Source: Antedon mediterranea
Taxonomy: Eukaryota; Echinodermata; Crinoidea; Comatulida; Antedonidae
DNA: 64,000 nt
Direction of reading: 5' to 3'
NCBI RefSeq assembly: GCF_964355755.1
Contig: NC_092677.1
Span: forward strand, 7,571,001-7,635,000
The notes under the pieces are model-generated. The model searched no databases. It had not been told where the DNA came from and saw only the letters and a program-made list of their open reading frames with translations. Numbering within the stretch: the stretch's first letter is position 1; each line of letters starts with the position of its first letter. Below, one piece after another: positions 33,969-44,050 of this stretch. The position numbers were made by a program, and so were the translations under genes.

Positions 33969-34126
33969 CTCGTGTGCACTTTAAAGGAGTAGAAAGTTGT
34001 GGTACTGTCAGTGACTGTCGTCCACACGTGTGCTGCAAGTTGCAGGTATTCAAACTTTATTCTCATCCATTTCTGGAAATTCCATTGCTTGCATCTCGTG
34101 TGCACTTTAAAGGAGTAGAAAGTTGT
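33969..34126 (+). repeat. 94-bp insert flanked by 32-bp direct repeats
   Basis: The 32-base sequence beginning ctcgtgtgcactttaaagga occurs at 33969-34000 and exactly again at 34095-34126. The 94 bases between end with 'attcaaactttattctc' and 'ggaaattccattgcttgcat', resembling the reverse of a LINE 3' end. The same 94-base segment is present at 36386-36488. Confidence 0.75.
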
Positions 34127-34670
34127 CAGTCGGGCAGCAAAGTGGTTGACCTCGCGAATTATTACCAAATCAAAATTTGAATTGCCGCCATCTTGGAATC
34201 GCGATAAAGCAAGTAGTGCGGAATTACAAAATGCAGCAAAAAAAAATTTCAATAACATTTAAATAGCATATTCATACAATTAAATTTATATTAATAAAAT
34301 TCAACTAAGGATTTTACGAAAGATAGGCTACTTAAGAAATACTGCCGAGATCGGTTCCCCCACACGGCGTAGGGTACCGCAGTGCTAAGGGGCCTAGGTA
34401 GGAAAAAATCTGATTTTACCTGTTAAACATGCTTGAACCAAGGCCATTTTAATATATATTATCCAGATTATATATCAAAACAAACTGATAAAAGGATTTG
34501 TTGATTTGCTTCTGATGAGAAAAGTGCCGGATTCATTTCGCTGACGGCGAATGAATACACGAATTTTCGCCATTTTCTAGCACTAGCCTTGGGTACCCAG
34601 ACAGCTGATAACGATTATATTCGATTGTCCAGACGTCTCTGCTACTGGTGCTCAATACTACAGTATGTAT

Positions 34671-34696
34671 TACCATGGACCTATAGGTCCATGGTA
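34671..34696. repeat. perfect 26-bp palindrome
   Basis: taccatggacctataggtccatggta reads identically on both strands, as two 13-base halves with no spacer. Confidence 0.9.
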
Positions 34697-36385
34697 TTAC
34701 TGTACATATAGTACTGTATGTTTAGTTTTTGCTTTCTTTATGGCAAAATAAATATTTAATTTTTATTATTGCTTATTTTGCTTTAACTTTATCCAAGAAG
34801 AAGTAAATATTATTATTATTTGGTTACTAAATAACTAAATAATTAATAGTATAACATCATAACTAACAAACAAACAAATTAACAAGTTAATAAATTAACC
34901 ACCATTAAATAATTTTATTTACAAAAAAGTATTTTACATACAGTATAACATGTAATATCTTATTTACATCGAAGTAAAATATGCCTATCAAACTATCTTG
35001 CTCAGGCTAAAATATCAAGTTATATGTCAATATTTGAGTTTAATCATCGCGATAATAAAAATTTTTATTTTTTTTTTATTTTTAAAGACATCTGTTACGT
35101 ACATCAATTTACAAATATCAAAATAGGATTGTTTTTGCAGCACAAGATGAATCACAAGTCGGATAGTTTATTCTTAGAAACCTGAAAGAAAAAAAAAACA
35201 CCAATAATGAGCTATTCATAGTTAAATAATTTTAATGTCGACTTTAGTCATCCTAAATTTTGTCGCCATGATCACTACTATACACAATACTGTATATATA
35301 AATATCATATGTACGACCATCCAAATTACCTCATTCCTACCTACATACAGTCCTTCCTAGCCTAGGCTACATTATTGTCATATATTTACAAACCTCCAAC
35401 AGCCACAACGTATTTTCTTTTCTTTGGCAAAGAATTTCCCGTAATATAGTCCTAAATTAAACTAGGCCTTTCTTTAAATATCCGACGATATATATCCATA
35501 ATCCAGTGGATATAGATTCAACATTTTAAACATAATAATAATATGGCTTCACATTGATTATAATAAGTCGGCGATATGCCACTAAAAACTAGCCTGCGGC
35601 CCTCTCTATCCGCCTACAAATAGCACTGGGTTTCCGTCAAATGGGCTAGGCCTAGCCTAGGCCTAGATAATACTACAAGTTGGGTACATTTTTTTACAAC
35701 CAAATAATCTACAATTATATTGCAATATTTACCAAACTAGCACCAAATCCAAAATAATAAAGCTACTAATAACATATTTTGGTATATTAATTGGTTTAAA
35801 AACGGATTGCACATAGTGATTTTGAAGGATTGAAATTACTCAACCACACGGCCTGTACTAAACATACGAATCCAAGATGGAGTCTGCTTAGAATATATCC
35901 CCAGCTTTGAACGGATATTGAATCCGTCCCACAAGCTGAACCAAGCTTAAACTTTCAGAAAAGATAGATTAATAACCTAATAACCAACCACTAAGTTTTT
36001 ATAAAGGTTCCGTGCTGATGAGAAAAGTGCCGGATTCCCTACGAAACCAAACAAATAAATCATGTAGCCTACCTCAACGAACACCTCCATCTGCACTTTT
36101 TTCTTCAATAAGCTCTGTCGTCATTTCCTGGGCTATTTATACCAAAATTTTGTGGCGGGAATAATCTTCCATATTAGGAGTAACAATTTCCAAATATAGA
36201 AAGATATAATTTAACCTGGATGGTGGAAATTGCAGCAGATTTGTAAGGGTATTCCCATGCAAAATGCTTGCCGCGAAGTGAAAAGCGAACCGGAAGTCAC
36301 TATAACTTGGCGATGCTCAGTGACCTGCGCAGTTAAAAAACAGCGTTTTAACGGTTAAATGAGCACTTTGCTGCTCGACTGTTGT

Positions 36386-36488
36386 GGTACTGTAAGTGAC
36401 TGTCGTCCACACCTGTGCTGCAAGTTGCAGGTATTCAAAGATTCAAACTTTATTCTCATCCATTTCTGGAAATTCCATTGCTTGCATT
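36386..36488 (+). repeat. second copy of the 94-bp segment
   Basis: Starts ggtactgtaagtgactgtcg and ends attccattgcttgcat. It matches 34001-34094 apart from an extra 'attcaaag' and a few substitutions. Both copies are preceded by gttgt. Confidence 0.75.
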
Positions 36489-37437
36489 AAAAATTACAGA
36501 ACAACAATTGAAATTACATTACAATAAAACATATTTGATATATTCCCCCATTTACTATTTTATTCTTTATGATGTCCAGTATATTGTTTTTTTATCTATA
36601 CTTTTTAACTGTATTTATATTGTATTCAAGGCGTTCCCACTTCTGTGATGGGCCACAGGCTTCATGGCAAATGTTTACTTCAGCAAATAAATGTGTCGCA
36701 TGATGGGAAGTGAAGAGTCGGAAGAACTGTGGAAAAGAGAAAAGAAGCAAAACAAGTTGGTTGCACAACTGTACATGGGTAGAATACTAGTCACTATTCT
36801 CCATTCCGTAAGTACAGGCTTACTCCTTTTCATACAAACAGCAAAAGTATTTGGCATGCTTTATGGCACTATTCTTCAATGGGAACATTTGTAATGCAAG
36901 TTATAGAAAAAAACAAAAGCACAACATTTCTTTTTTTTTTATTAACATCAGAATTCCTTAATTAAATTACAAGTTGTGTCTTTGAATACCCCAAGACTGT
37001 ACATCGGTCTAACAGCATCAATTGGTATTGAGTTAACTAGAAAACGTCATTTGCAAAGGATATACAAAGAAAAACAACCAGTAATTTAACATAGAAAATT
37101 CAACATAATTCAATTTTTATATTAAAATATATTAAATTATAGATCACTGCACATAACCCTTTATACCGTATTACAGTATTGAAATCAAGGAACGTAAAGT
37201 ATTTATTATCGTGCTGCATAGATTCACCAGTTATTTCTGTTGATAAAGAAGTGATTCAATTCATGATTATTTTTTTTCTATGCAAGATAAATAAGAGGAA
37301 AAACACCTTTCAAGCCAAATGCATAATATAAGCACAAAATATAATTTTTTGTTGTTACTATAAATAATAACCCGTATGTGGTTTTGAGCTTCGTGTAAAA
37401 TCTTTTAGTACAAATAATCAAAATATAATCATGGTGC

Positions 37438-37620
37438 TTCATAATTATTGCCAAATTCAATCTATCTACAATAATTAAATTTCAACTGAGCTCGGAAAAT
37501 TCATCAAATAAATTTTGTATGATTGTTATTATATCATTTACTTGATGAATTTTCCAAGAAGCTCAGTTGAAATTTAATTATTTTAGATTAAAAAGTAAAA
37601 TGAATTGGGCAATAATTATA
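37438..37620. mobile_element. palindromic MITE downstream of MSRA
   Basis: The left arm (ataattattgccaaattcaa ... tttcaactgagct.. gaaaattcatcaa) is matched in reverse by the right arm ending gaattgggcaataattat. Arms are about 75 bases around a roughly 30-base centre. It may lie in or just beyond the MSRA 3'UTR on the opposite strand. Confidence 0.75.
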
Positions 37621-37959
37621 GACACAGCAAACATATTTTGTGGACTGACTATTCAATCACAGCATGTACCAATATTTGAGGCAAGCTAGCAACAGGTTAG
37701 GTTGTGTTAATACAGGGAAGTGCTTCCTTGTTCTATTTCTTAACACAGATTTTATGGTTTTACAACGACCAATGAAATTGGAAATCAAAAGCTCCCCAAC
37801 ATTAAAATAGAATCATAGCATGTTTTCTACCATTGATATGGAATGTGCGTTTTATTTTCCTTATAGTAAAAATAGATATGAACTAAAACATTATTGGTAA
37901 TTATTTCAATATGATATTAATTTTAAGTTCCCTTAAGAACACGATTATTAGTGCATAAT

Positions 37960-40900
37960 TTAGTTCATTGAGCCATAGCCAAGGAGCTTGCGAACATAGG
38001 CAACTTGATCTTCACTGAGACCTAGTGCCTCGCGTTCTGCCTCAAATGTGGCCTTTGAACCATGACCTCCAGCGTATCCATTCAGGCGTGCAGCAACATG
38101 TGTTGTGATGACCTCTTTTGGTGTCAGATTAAGACTGCTAAGCAGATCGCGCTTCTGACGGAGAAGATATTTCTGATGGTAACTGTAGAAAATAAAATGA
38201 TTTTACTTTTTATAGTTATATATAGAAAAAAAATATGCAAAATTAAAATGCTTTGATCTCTTGGTCATTTGTGCTCTGGAGACCCCTAATTCTTCACCAT
38301 GAGAACATAAACAAAATTGTTTCACAAATAATGTACTAAATTGAATTCATAATGACCTCTTTGTGACCTAATTTCCATTTTGAGTTAGTGCTATTATTAT
38401 AATATGCATTTTTCACTCAATCTCTTGTGAATTCTGTTCAAGGAGCTCTCATATGGATAAATTGATCCTCTGCATCATCTTTTTTGGTTATCTTGGGATA
38501 TGTTTATGGATGTTTTTTTGTGTGTACTGTAAATCGCTTATAAACAAAAAGGCGCTATAAAACACAATTATTATATTCTGTATATACTGTAGATGGGGCA
38601 AGTACTTACTCTTCTGCATCATAGAATGTCAGTGCTGGAGTGATTTTAGTTTGAATTTTCCTCTTCAGTGTCTTCTGATGTTCATCTCTAGTTTTCTCAG
38701 CCAATTCTTTCTGCTTCTCTGAATGGTAGAAAATGGCCGACATGTACTGGCGATTCAAACAAGCTGTGCTGTCATGGTTATTCCAGAATAATCCTAAAAG
38801 TGTCTCATAATCAGTAGTTTTAGGGTCAAAATCTAAATCCACTGTTTCTGTGTGATCACCACTATAATAAAAAAATAAAATCCCACAAAACATAGTTATT
38901 ATTTGTGAATAAAAATTGAATTGCCTTGGAAAAACAGTGCAAGCATGTTTGTAACCAATGGTGTCCTTTATTTTTATGAATATCTTAAAGATAATTAAAA
39001 AAAAAATTATTTGAAATCCCAGAAGATGTGTATGTTTCTTCAAAGAAAGAAAGCTACGAAAGCTGCAAACTAAATGTTCAAATTGACGCAGCTTACAATT
39101 GTCAGTTTTCAAAAAATGCATTATGTGTGTATTTATTTATGATCCCTTATGAGGTCTTTTTTTCGGGATAATCTGTAAAATCAATTGTAATTGATGACCA
39201 GCGTGTTACTTACAGAGAATGATACGTGGGGAATTTCTTCTTCCCACCAGTGTATCCAACCCTGGTGCGGATAACCCCTGGGGCGCAACCAAACTGCGCC
39301 TCAGGGAACCAAAATCAGCTAAGTGCAAAAGTTGCATGTTCTACCTCAACCTCCGGATCCTTAAATGGCATTCTTGATCCTTTTACCTAAAAATAAAAAA
39401 GAACTTTCAATCATTCAGTTACTCTATTAAACACATTAATTCTTTGATCAACACCACATTTTTTTCCCTAGCACTATAGTATATTGTAAGATACCACACT
39501 TTTTGAAATACACTGTGTGTTAAAGTAAGTAGAAAATTCTATTATTAAACACTTCCAGGACCAAACAAACGGTTTGGCCATTGTATTGTTGATTTTCCCC
39601 TGTTTCACAAAAAAGTATAACACTCAATAGAAGGGTGACTGTCCACTGTGTAGGGTGTCCCAAAAGAGAGGTTCTTGTGCTTGTAATTGTAAAATTTGCC
39701 TAACAAAACTCGAAGGGAATACCTTTATAAATAAATAGGTTTGGATTACTTGACTCCAAATTTGAACTGTTCTGAAAAGGTGAGATTACCTAATAACCCC
39801 TTTTGAGATTACAGTATAAATAGTATGACTTGCAATTTCAGACAGGGTAATAAGGAAATGAATTGTGAATTGACACTTCTTTTCATGTTGTAATTTCCAA
39901 CAATTGATGATGTCATTACAATTACAAGATTTGCTGAACAATGGTTTAACAAATAAAAGGTCCGGTATACAAGGTTATAACTTATTCAAATGAAGTAATA
40001 ATTAAAATCGTTTGTAACAATGAATACTGTAGTACAGTTGGCCTTTGTTCATGCAGTTTTTTATGGGTGACTCTTGCTCTGTATAAAGAACAATTAGATT
40101 GCCTGTATTCCTCTAATAATAAAGACATGTTAATTATATTTGACAATGGACATTGTATCATTTTATTGTTTAGAAAGTGGCAATACTGTACTTAGGTATG
40201 TTAATGAGAATCTGAATTAAGAATTGGTCTTTTTTGGTATTCACAGCATAGCAAAATGTTTTATTTCTTTTATGTGGTCTTGTTGTTTGTGTAGTGCTCC
40301 TCTGAATTTATTATTTGAAAACTTGTCACAATTTATGTATATTTGCCTTAATTAATAAGAAAGTACTGAAAATGATCTCGAAAATAGGCCTACCTAGGCC
40401 TAGTATAAGTATAAGTTTAGGTACTTGAGGCTCGGTGGCACAAAGTGAAAGGAATTTAAACTTTCTATTATCACCATCCATAATAAATAAATATGAAACT
40501 TAATTGCTCTAATTTATTATTATTATAATTAATACCTGTATTAATACTTATTACACTGTCACTGTATTAGGCTTTTATTTAGTTTATATTATACAGTCTA
40601 CTACTACTAGTAGGGCCTAGAGGCTAGACTACGGCTAACTAAAATGATCATATTATAACTAACCTATATCATAATAAAAAAATGATTTTCTAATAATAAT
40701 AATGGGTCAGATTGTTCATAAACCGATATTCACGTTATCAACGGGACTGATTTCCCGTTCCCGATTTTCCTAGCTAGCCTATCATGACACTGATTCGTAG
40801 GCCTAGCCTAGCCTAGCTTCTACCTAATGGAAGTTTACACAACAGAAGAGAATAAAAAGTGTTTGTCTCACTTTAGAAGATGAATCTCCCATTTATCAAA

Positions 40901-41011
40901 AAACACAAATTTTCCTTCTCACCGTACCTTCTTCTGTGCTTGAAACCAAGAACTAAATGCAAATTTAGTAGTCGTAGTGGTGGAGCGAAATCGGATTAAC
41001 AACAACGCCAT
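37960..41011 (-). CDS. MSRA: peptide-methionine sulfoxide reductase A, selenocysteine form
   Basis: MsrA reduces methionine-S-sulfoxide in proteins and free methionine. Minus-strand exons 41011-40928, 39386-39214, 38861-38610 and 38182-37960 have GT-AG borders and close in phase to 243 residues if one in-frame TGA (39317-39315) is read as an amino acid. Residues 1-28 are basic and Thr/Ser-rich without acidic residues, a likely mitochondrial leader. Then come HATFALS, the TGA at residue 52, FWFPEAQFG, PGVIRTRVGYTGG, GDHTETVDLDFDP, LFWNNHDSTACLNRQYMSAI and TFYDAEDYHQKYLL, all MsrA hallmarks. The TGA falls exactly on the nucleophilic Cys of the family's GCFW motif. The rest of the frame is intact, so selenocysteine is a better explanation than decay. 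I did not find a convincing SECIS element by eye in the first kilobase downstream. An AATAAA on the minus strand lies about 105 nt past the stop. Confidence 0.9.
39315..39317 (-). other. in-frame TGA, putative selenocysteine codon
   Basis: Codon 52 of the MSRA reading frame, in the context gcacttagcTGAttttggttc. Family alignment by eye puts it at the catalytic Cys (ATF-x-x-x-C-FW). Selenoprotein MsrA forms are established in some algae, bacteria and at least one sea anemone. Confidence 0.8.
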
Positions 41012-41879
41012 GAAAAATTAAGTGACGTAATCATTATAAAGCAATCACAACCCGTGATTGGCCCGTTGGCTACGAAGACACACAGGTAACACATCAAATA
41101 TAGTAATATTACGTAACTGTCATATTCCTAATTTATTCTACTAGATACTGACGTTTAAAAAAAGAAGACAGGAGTGTTCATGATAATCTAATATAGAAGG
41201 TAATTATTGGGGCTCTAGAAATAAATTATCTAAAACGCAATATTGAGTTAAAAAATAAGATATTGAATTATAATATTTATTTGAAAGAACTACTCTAAAT
41301 GTTATTTATTTATGAAGTAGGTATATTTTTTAACCCGAAGACATCGGATCGATTATTACATGACTCATCCTGCCACCAAATTAATTTATACAGAATCTTC
41401 GCATCATGTCATTATTATTTTCATGGCGAATCAATCTAGTTGAGAAGGTTTGCGAAAATGTGTTTTCCAAAATGGAAAATATGATTGGAGCAGGGAGTTG
41501 TTATTAGAACTCCCTGATTGGAGTGTCTCGTTTCGGTTGTTTTATAATTTTATTTTTCCATGTAAATACCAATGATAGGATAATATAAAATTGAAACATA
41601 CAAGGCTTGACAAATACATTTTTGTATTTGACGTTTAATAATCGCTTAAAAGTGGAAAAATTAATAGTTAAAAATGTCTAAAACGGAAAAGTACACATTT
41701 GTCATTTTAGAAACTTAAGAAAAATTGTACAAGGGATACCATGCAGCTTACAAACGTTACGAAAGACCAATATACTGTATACAAAAGTGCGTAAACACAG
41801 AATCACGAGAAGGAACATTAAATTTGCAGTTGAAATATTTAAATATACAAATTGGAACTAAATGAAGGTTTAACAAATA

Positions 41880-42206
41880 TCATGACTGTCGATAAAATGC
41901 ATTTTTCTTTCTTAAAATCCCCACTGTATGTAATTTTCGGCGCATAAAAGTGCAGCGTACTACCAATACTAAAATGATTAGGCCTACAGTATTATTAACT
42001 ATCGTCACCAACAAATCTAGCATGTGCGTTTCCATTTCCATACCTATGGCCAGAATAACTTCTGGATCTCCGTAGTTTATACACAAGACGTATTCGATTG
42101 GTTTGATTTCTTTTTTGTTGTTTTCTATTCCGAGCAGTGCTGGTAGATATCGCTTAGTTTCATCAATCGAATACACCTTATGAATGAAAAGAAAAGGGAT
42201 TGGCAT
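41880..42206 (-). CDS. hypothetical ORF with one membrane segment
   Basis: 108 codons on the minus strand. Residues 70-90 or so (around LLVTIVNNTVGLIILVLVV) are hydrophobic and are followed by RCTFMRRKLH, a basic stop-transfer signature. No signal peptide or known domain is recognisable. It could be the last exon of a membrane protein whose other exons are not visible, or a chance ORF. Confidence 0.2.
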   Translation of the reverse strand: MPIPFLFIHKVYSIDETKRYLPALLGIENNKKEIKPIEYVLCINYGDPEVILAIGMEMETHMLDLLVTIVNNTVGLIILVLVVRCTFMRRKLHTVGILRKKNAFYRQS

Positions 42207-42904
42207 TTTTATTTCATTGTAAATAAATATGGATAAACACTGAGTATATTATTGTATTGGTAAATATTATTTTATGTTTATATAATATTGTGTTTAAGCT
42301 GAATACACTGTTGTACAAATAGGGTTATTTTTAGGGGATGATCTAGCCTGAGAATCCTCCACCTACTAGCTAGGTTTGCTAGTTGGCCTAGCTGGGCCTC
42401 TAGTAGTAGTAGTAGGCCCGGATTCCCGTAGGCCCTAGTAGTAGTTAGGCCTAGTAGAGTAGCCTAGCACCACCCTCGCGTACTGCATGCTTGACTGCTA
42501 GAAAGACTGAGGTGATAGCAGTATAGATAGGCCTAGCTAGCAGTGTAGGCAGATCAGGCCAAAAGTAGACTACTGTATTCCGCAAACTAGGCCTATTACC
42601 TATATATGCCATAACCGTAAAACAGGTAGAGAGCAATCTAAAAAAGCAGGCGGCCGTCCAGGAGGCACACTTCAAAAGTTAGTAAGTAAGTATTCTGATT
42701 GATGATGATGCTACCGCCCTGACCGAGTCAGCCAAATTGGCAAATACATTGTTTTCAAACTTTGTCCATTGCAAAAGTATTAAATATGGTACGTCACTAC
42801 GTGGTGTTTGCTTGAAATCAACAGCAAATATTTAAAATGATTGTTTTTTTTCTCTTATTGTTCTATAGCAATGTGTAAACTATTGTCAATTAAACTAGAT
42901 CAAC

Positions 42905-44050
42905 ATGCTGGAAGGTATAGGGGTGTTTGGTACAGGTTCCTTAGCTCGCATCAGTATTGCAGCTCTTAAATCCGTCGGCTTAAAGGTGGTTGCATTATGG
43001 GGACCAACGCAGTTGAAAGCCAAGGAAATAGCGTCTATGTTTGACATACCATTTTACACAGATAAAATCGATGAAGTTTTACTTCATAAAGAAGTGGATT
43101 TAGTTTGTATTACTAACCCACCTCATTTACATGCACAGGTGGCCTCGAAAGCGTTGAGTATCGGTAAACATGTTTTGTGCGGCAATCCTGCCGGGTTGAA
43201 TGAGCATGATGCTTTAAAAATGGTGGAAGCCGCACGTTACTATCCTCTGTTATCTTTAATGAGTCATGGACTGCGATTCGTTCCTGCATTTATGCAAATG
43301 AAGAAAGCAATCCAAAAGGGTGAGGTTGGAGAGGTCAATCTGTGTGATGTGCGGGTAGCTTGCGGGTCATTAGTTAAAGAAAAATTTAATTGGATGTGTG
43401 ATGAAAATATGGGAGGTGGTGTACTGAACACAATTGGATCCCACATTATTGATATAATTACATTTTTAACAAGTCAAAAAGCTGTTAAAGTACGAGGTAT
43501 GATGAAAACTTTTGTGACACAAACTGAACGGATTAACGGAATACGGCATATAACTAGTGATGATTTCTGTTGCTTTCAAATGGAGTTAAGTGATGGTGCT
43601 TGTGCAACGGTTACGCTTAATACTCATGTTCCGGGCCATTTTTCGCAAGAGGTGCTTATAGTTGGGTCAAAGGGTCGTCTTAGAGTGGAAGGTGCTGATC
43701 TTTATGGCCAATTATGTGGAAACAAAACAGAAACGTTGATGATTAGTGATACACAGCGTATAAATCACCAGTCGGATGGCATGGCAGGTAGCGCAGACTT
43801 GCCGTTGCCGTATTTAAAGGGTTTATTTAAACTTATTGATTCAGTAAAGGAATCATTTGAAAGAAGTCAGGAACGAAGGGATTGGAACACAGAACCAGTT
43901 GCAATGGCAGCTAACTTTGAGGATGCCCTCTACGTTCAGTATGTAATTGATGCGGTTCGTCAGTCTAGTCGCTCAGGGAATTGGGAAAGAATCATCATTA
44001 AAAACAAAGAAGCCAGTGAAAATCCGTTCCTCCAACCAGGTGGTTTATGA
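42905..44050 (+). CDS. GFOD: glucose-fructose oxidoreductase domain protein (GFOD1/2-like)
   Basis: 381 codons uninterrupted, against about 385-390 in vertebrate GFOD1/2. The N-terminal Rossmann fold has the nucleotide-binding turn GVFGTGSLAR, then DEVLLHKEVDLVCI and PPHLHAQVA. The C-terminal GFO/IDH/MocA fold has MGGGVLNTIGSHIIDIITFL, SQKAVKVRG, GIRHITSDDFCCFQM and DLYGQ, all close to vertebrate GFOD. The EKP motif that carries the catalytic Lys in the oxidoreductase superfamily is replaced by CGNPAG (residues 92-97), as GFOD proteins generally lack it, so enzyme activity is doubtful. A candidate acceptor about 30 bases upstream (ttctatag) suggests a 5' non-coding exon. AATAAA follows at 44342-44347. 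A decayed partial copy is at 47187-47410. Confidence 0.93.
   Translation: MLEGIGVFGTGSLARISIAALKSVGLKVVALWGPTQLKAKEIASMFDIPFYTDKIDEVLLHKEVDLVCITNPPHLHAQVASKALSIGKHVLCGNPAGLNEHDALKMVEAARYYPLLSLMSHGLRFVPAFMQMKKAIQKGEVGEVNLCDVRVACGSLVKEKFNWMCDENMGGGVLNTIGSHIIDIITFLTSQKAVKVRGMMKTFVTQTERINGIRHITSDDFCCFQMELSDGACATVTLNTHVPGHFSQEVLIVGSKGRLRVEGADLYGQLCGNKTETLMISDTQRINHQSDGMAGSADLPLPYLKGLFKLIDSVKESFERSQERRDWNTEPVAMAANFEDALYVQYVIDAVRQSSRSGNWERIIIKNKEASENPFLQPGGL

Larger units (their letters stand above)
32291..37437. other. intergenic, repeats only
   Basis: After the GCSH 3'UTR I find no gene with recognisable similarity. The stretch holds a charged short ORF (33549-33770), two copies of a 94-bp segment (34001 and 36386), a perfect 26-bp palindrome (34671), a 24-bp direct repeat containing 'gatgagaaaagtgccggatt' near 34515 and 36016, and clusters of taggcctag near 35640. 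A GC-richer block at 36240-36330 with an aaccggaagt (ETS-like) site could be a promoter, but no adjacent gene is visible. Confidence 0.5.

Noticed and set aside
35137-35195. Box C/D snoRNA-like segment (gatga ... ctga)
   Set aside because: Box C is imperfect, there is no convincing terminal stem, and the surroundings are not an intron of a known host gene.
37240-37830. SECIS candidates starting from minus-strand ATGA at about 37260, 37436 and 37816
   Set aside because: None has an AA in the apical position together with a helix joining ATGA to a downstream TGA.
38862-39121. Upstream extension of the third MSRA exon as coding
   Set aside because: The frame is open by chance into the intron. 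Family similarity starts exactly at the acceptor at 38861 and the phase matches exon 2.
39315-39317. MSRA as a pseudogene because of the TGA
   Set aside because: This is the only stop in the frame, it lies exactly at the catalytic Cys position, all introns have proper borders and later motifs are intact.
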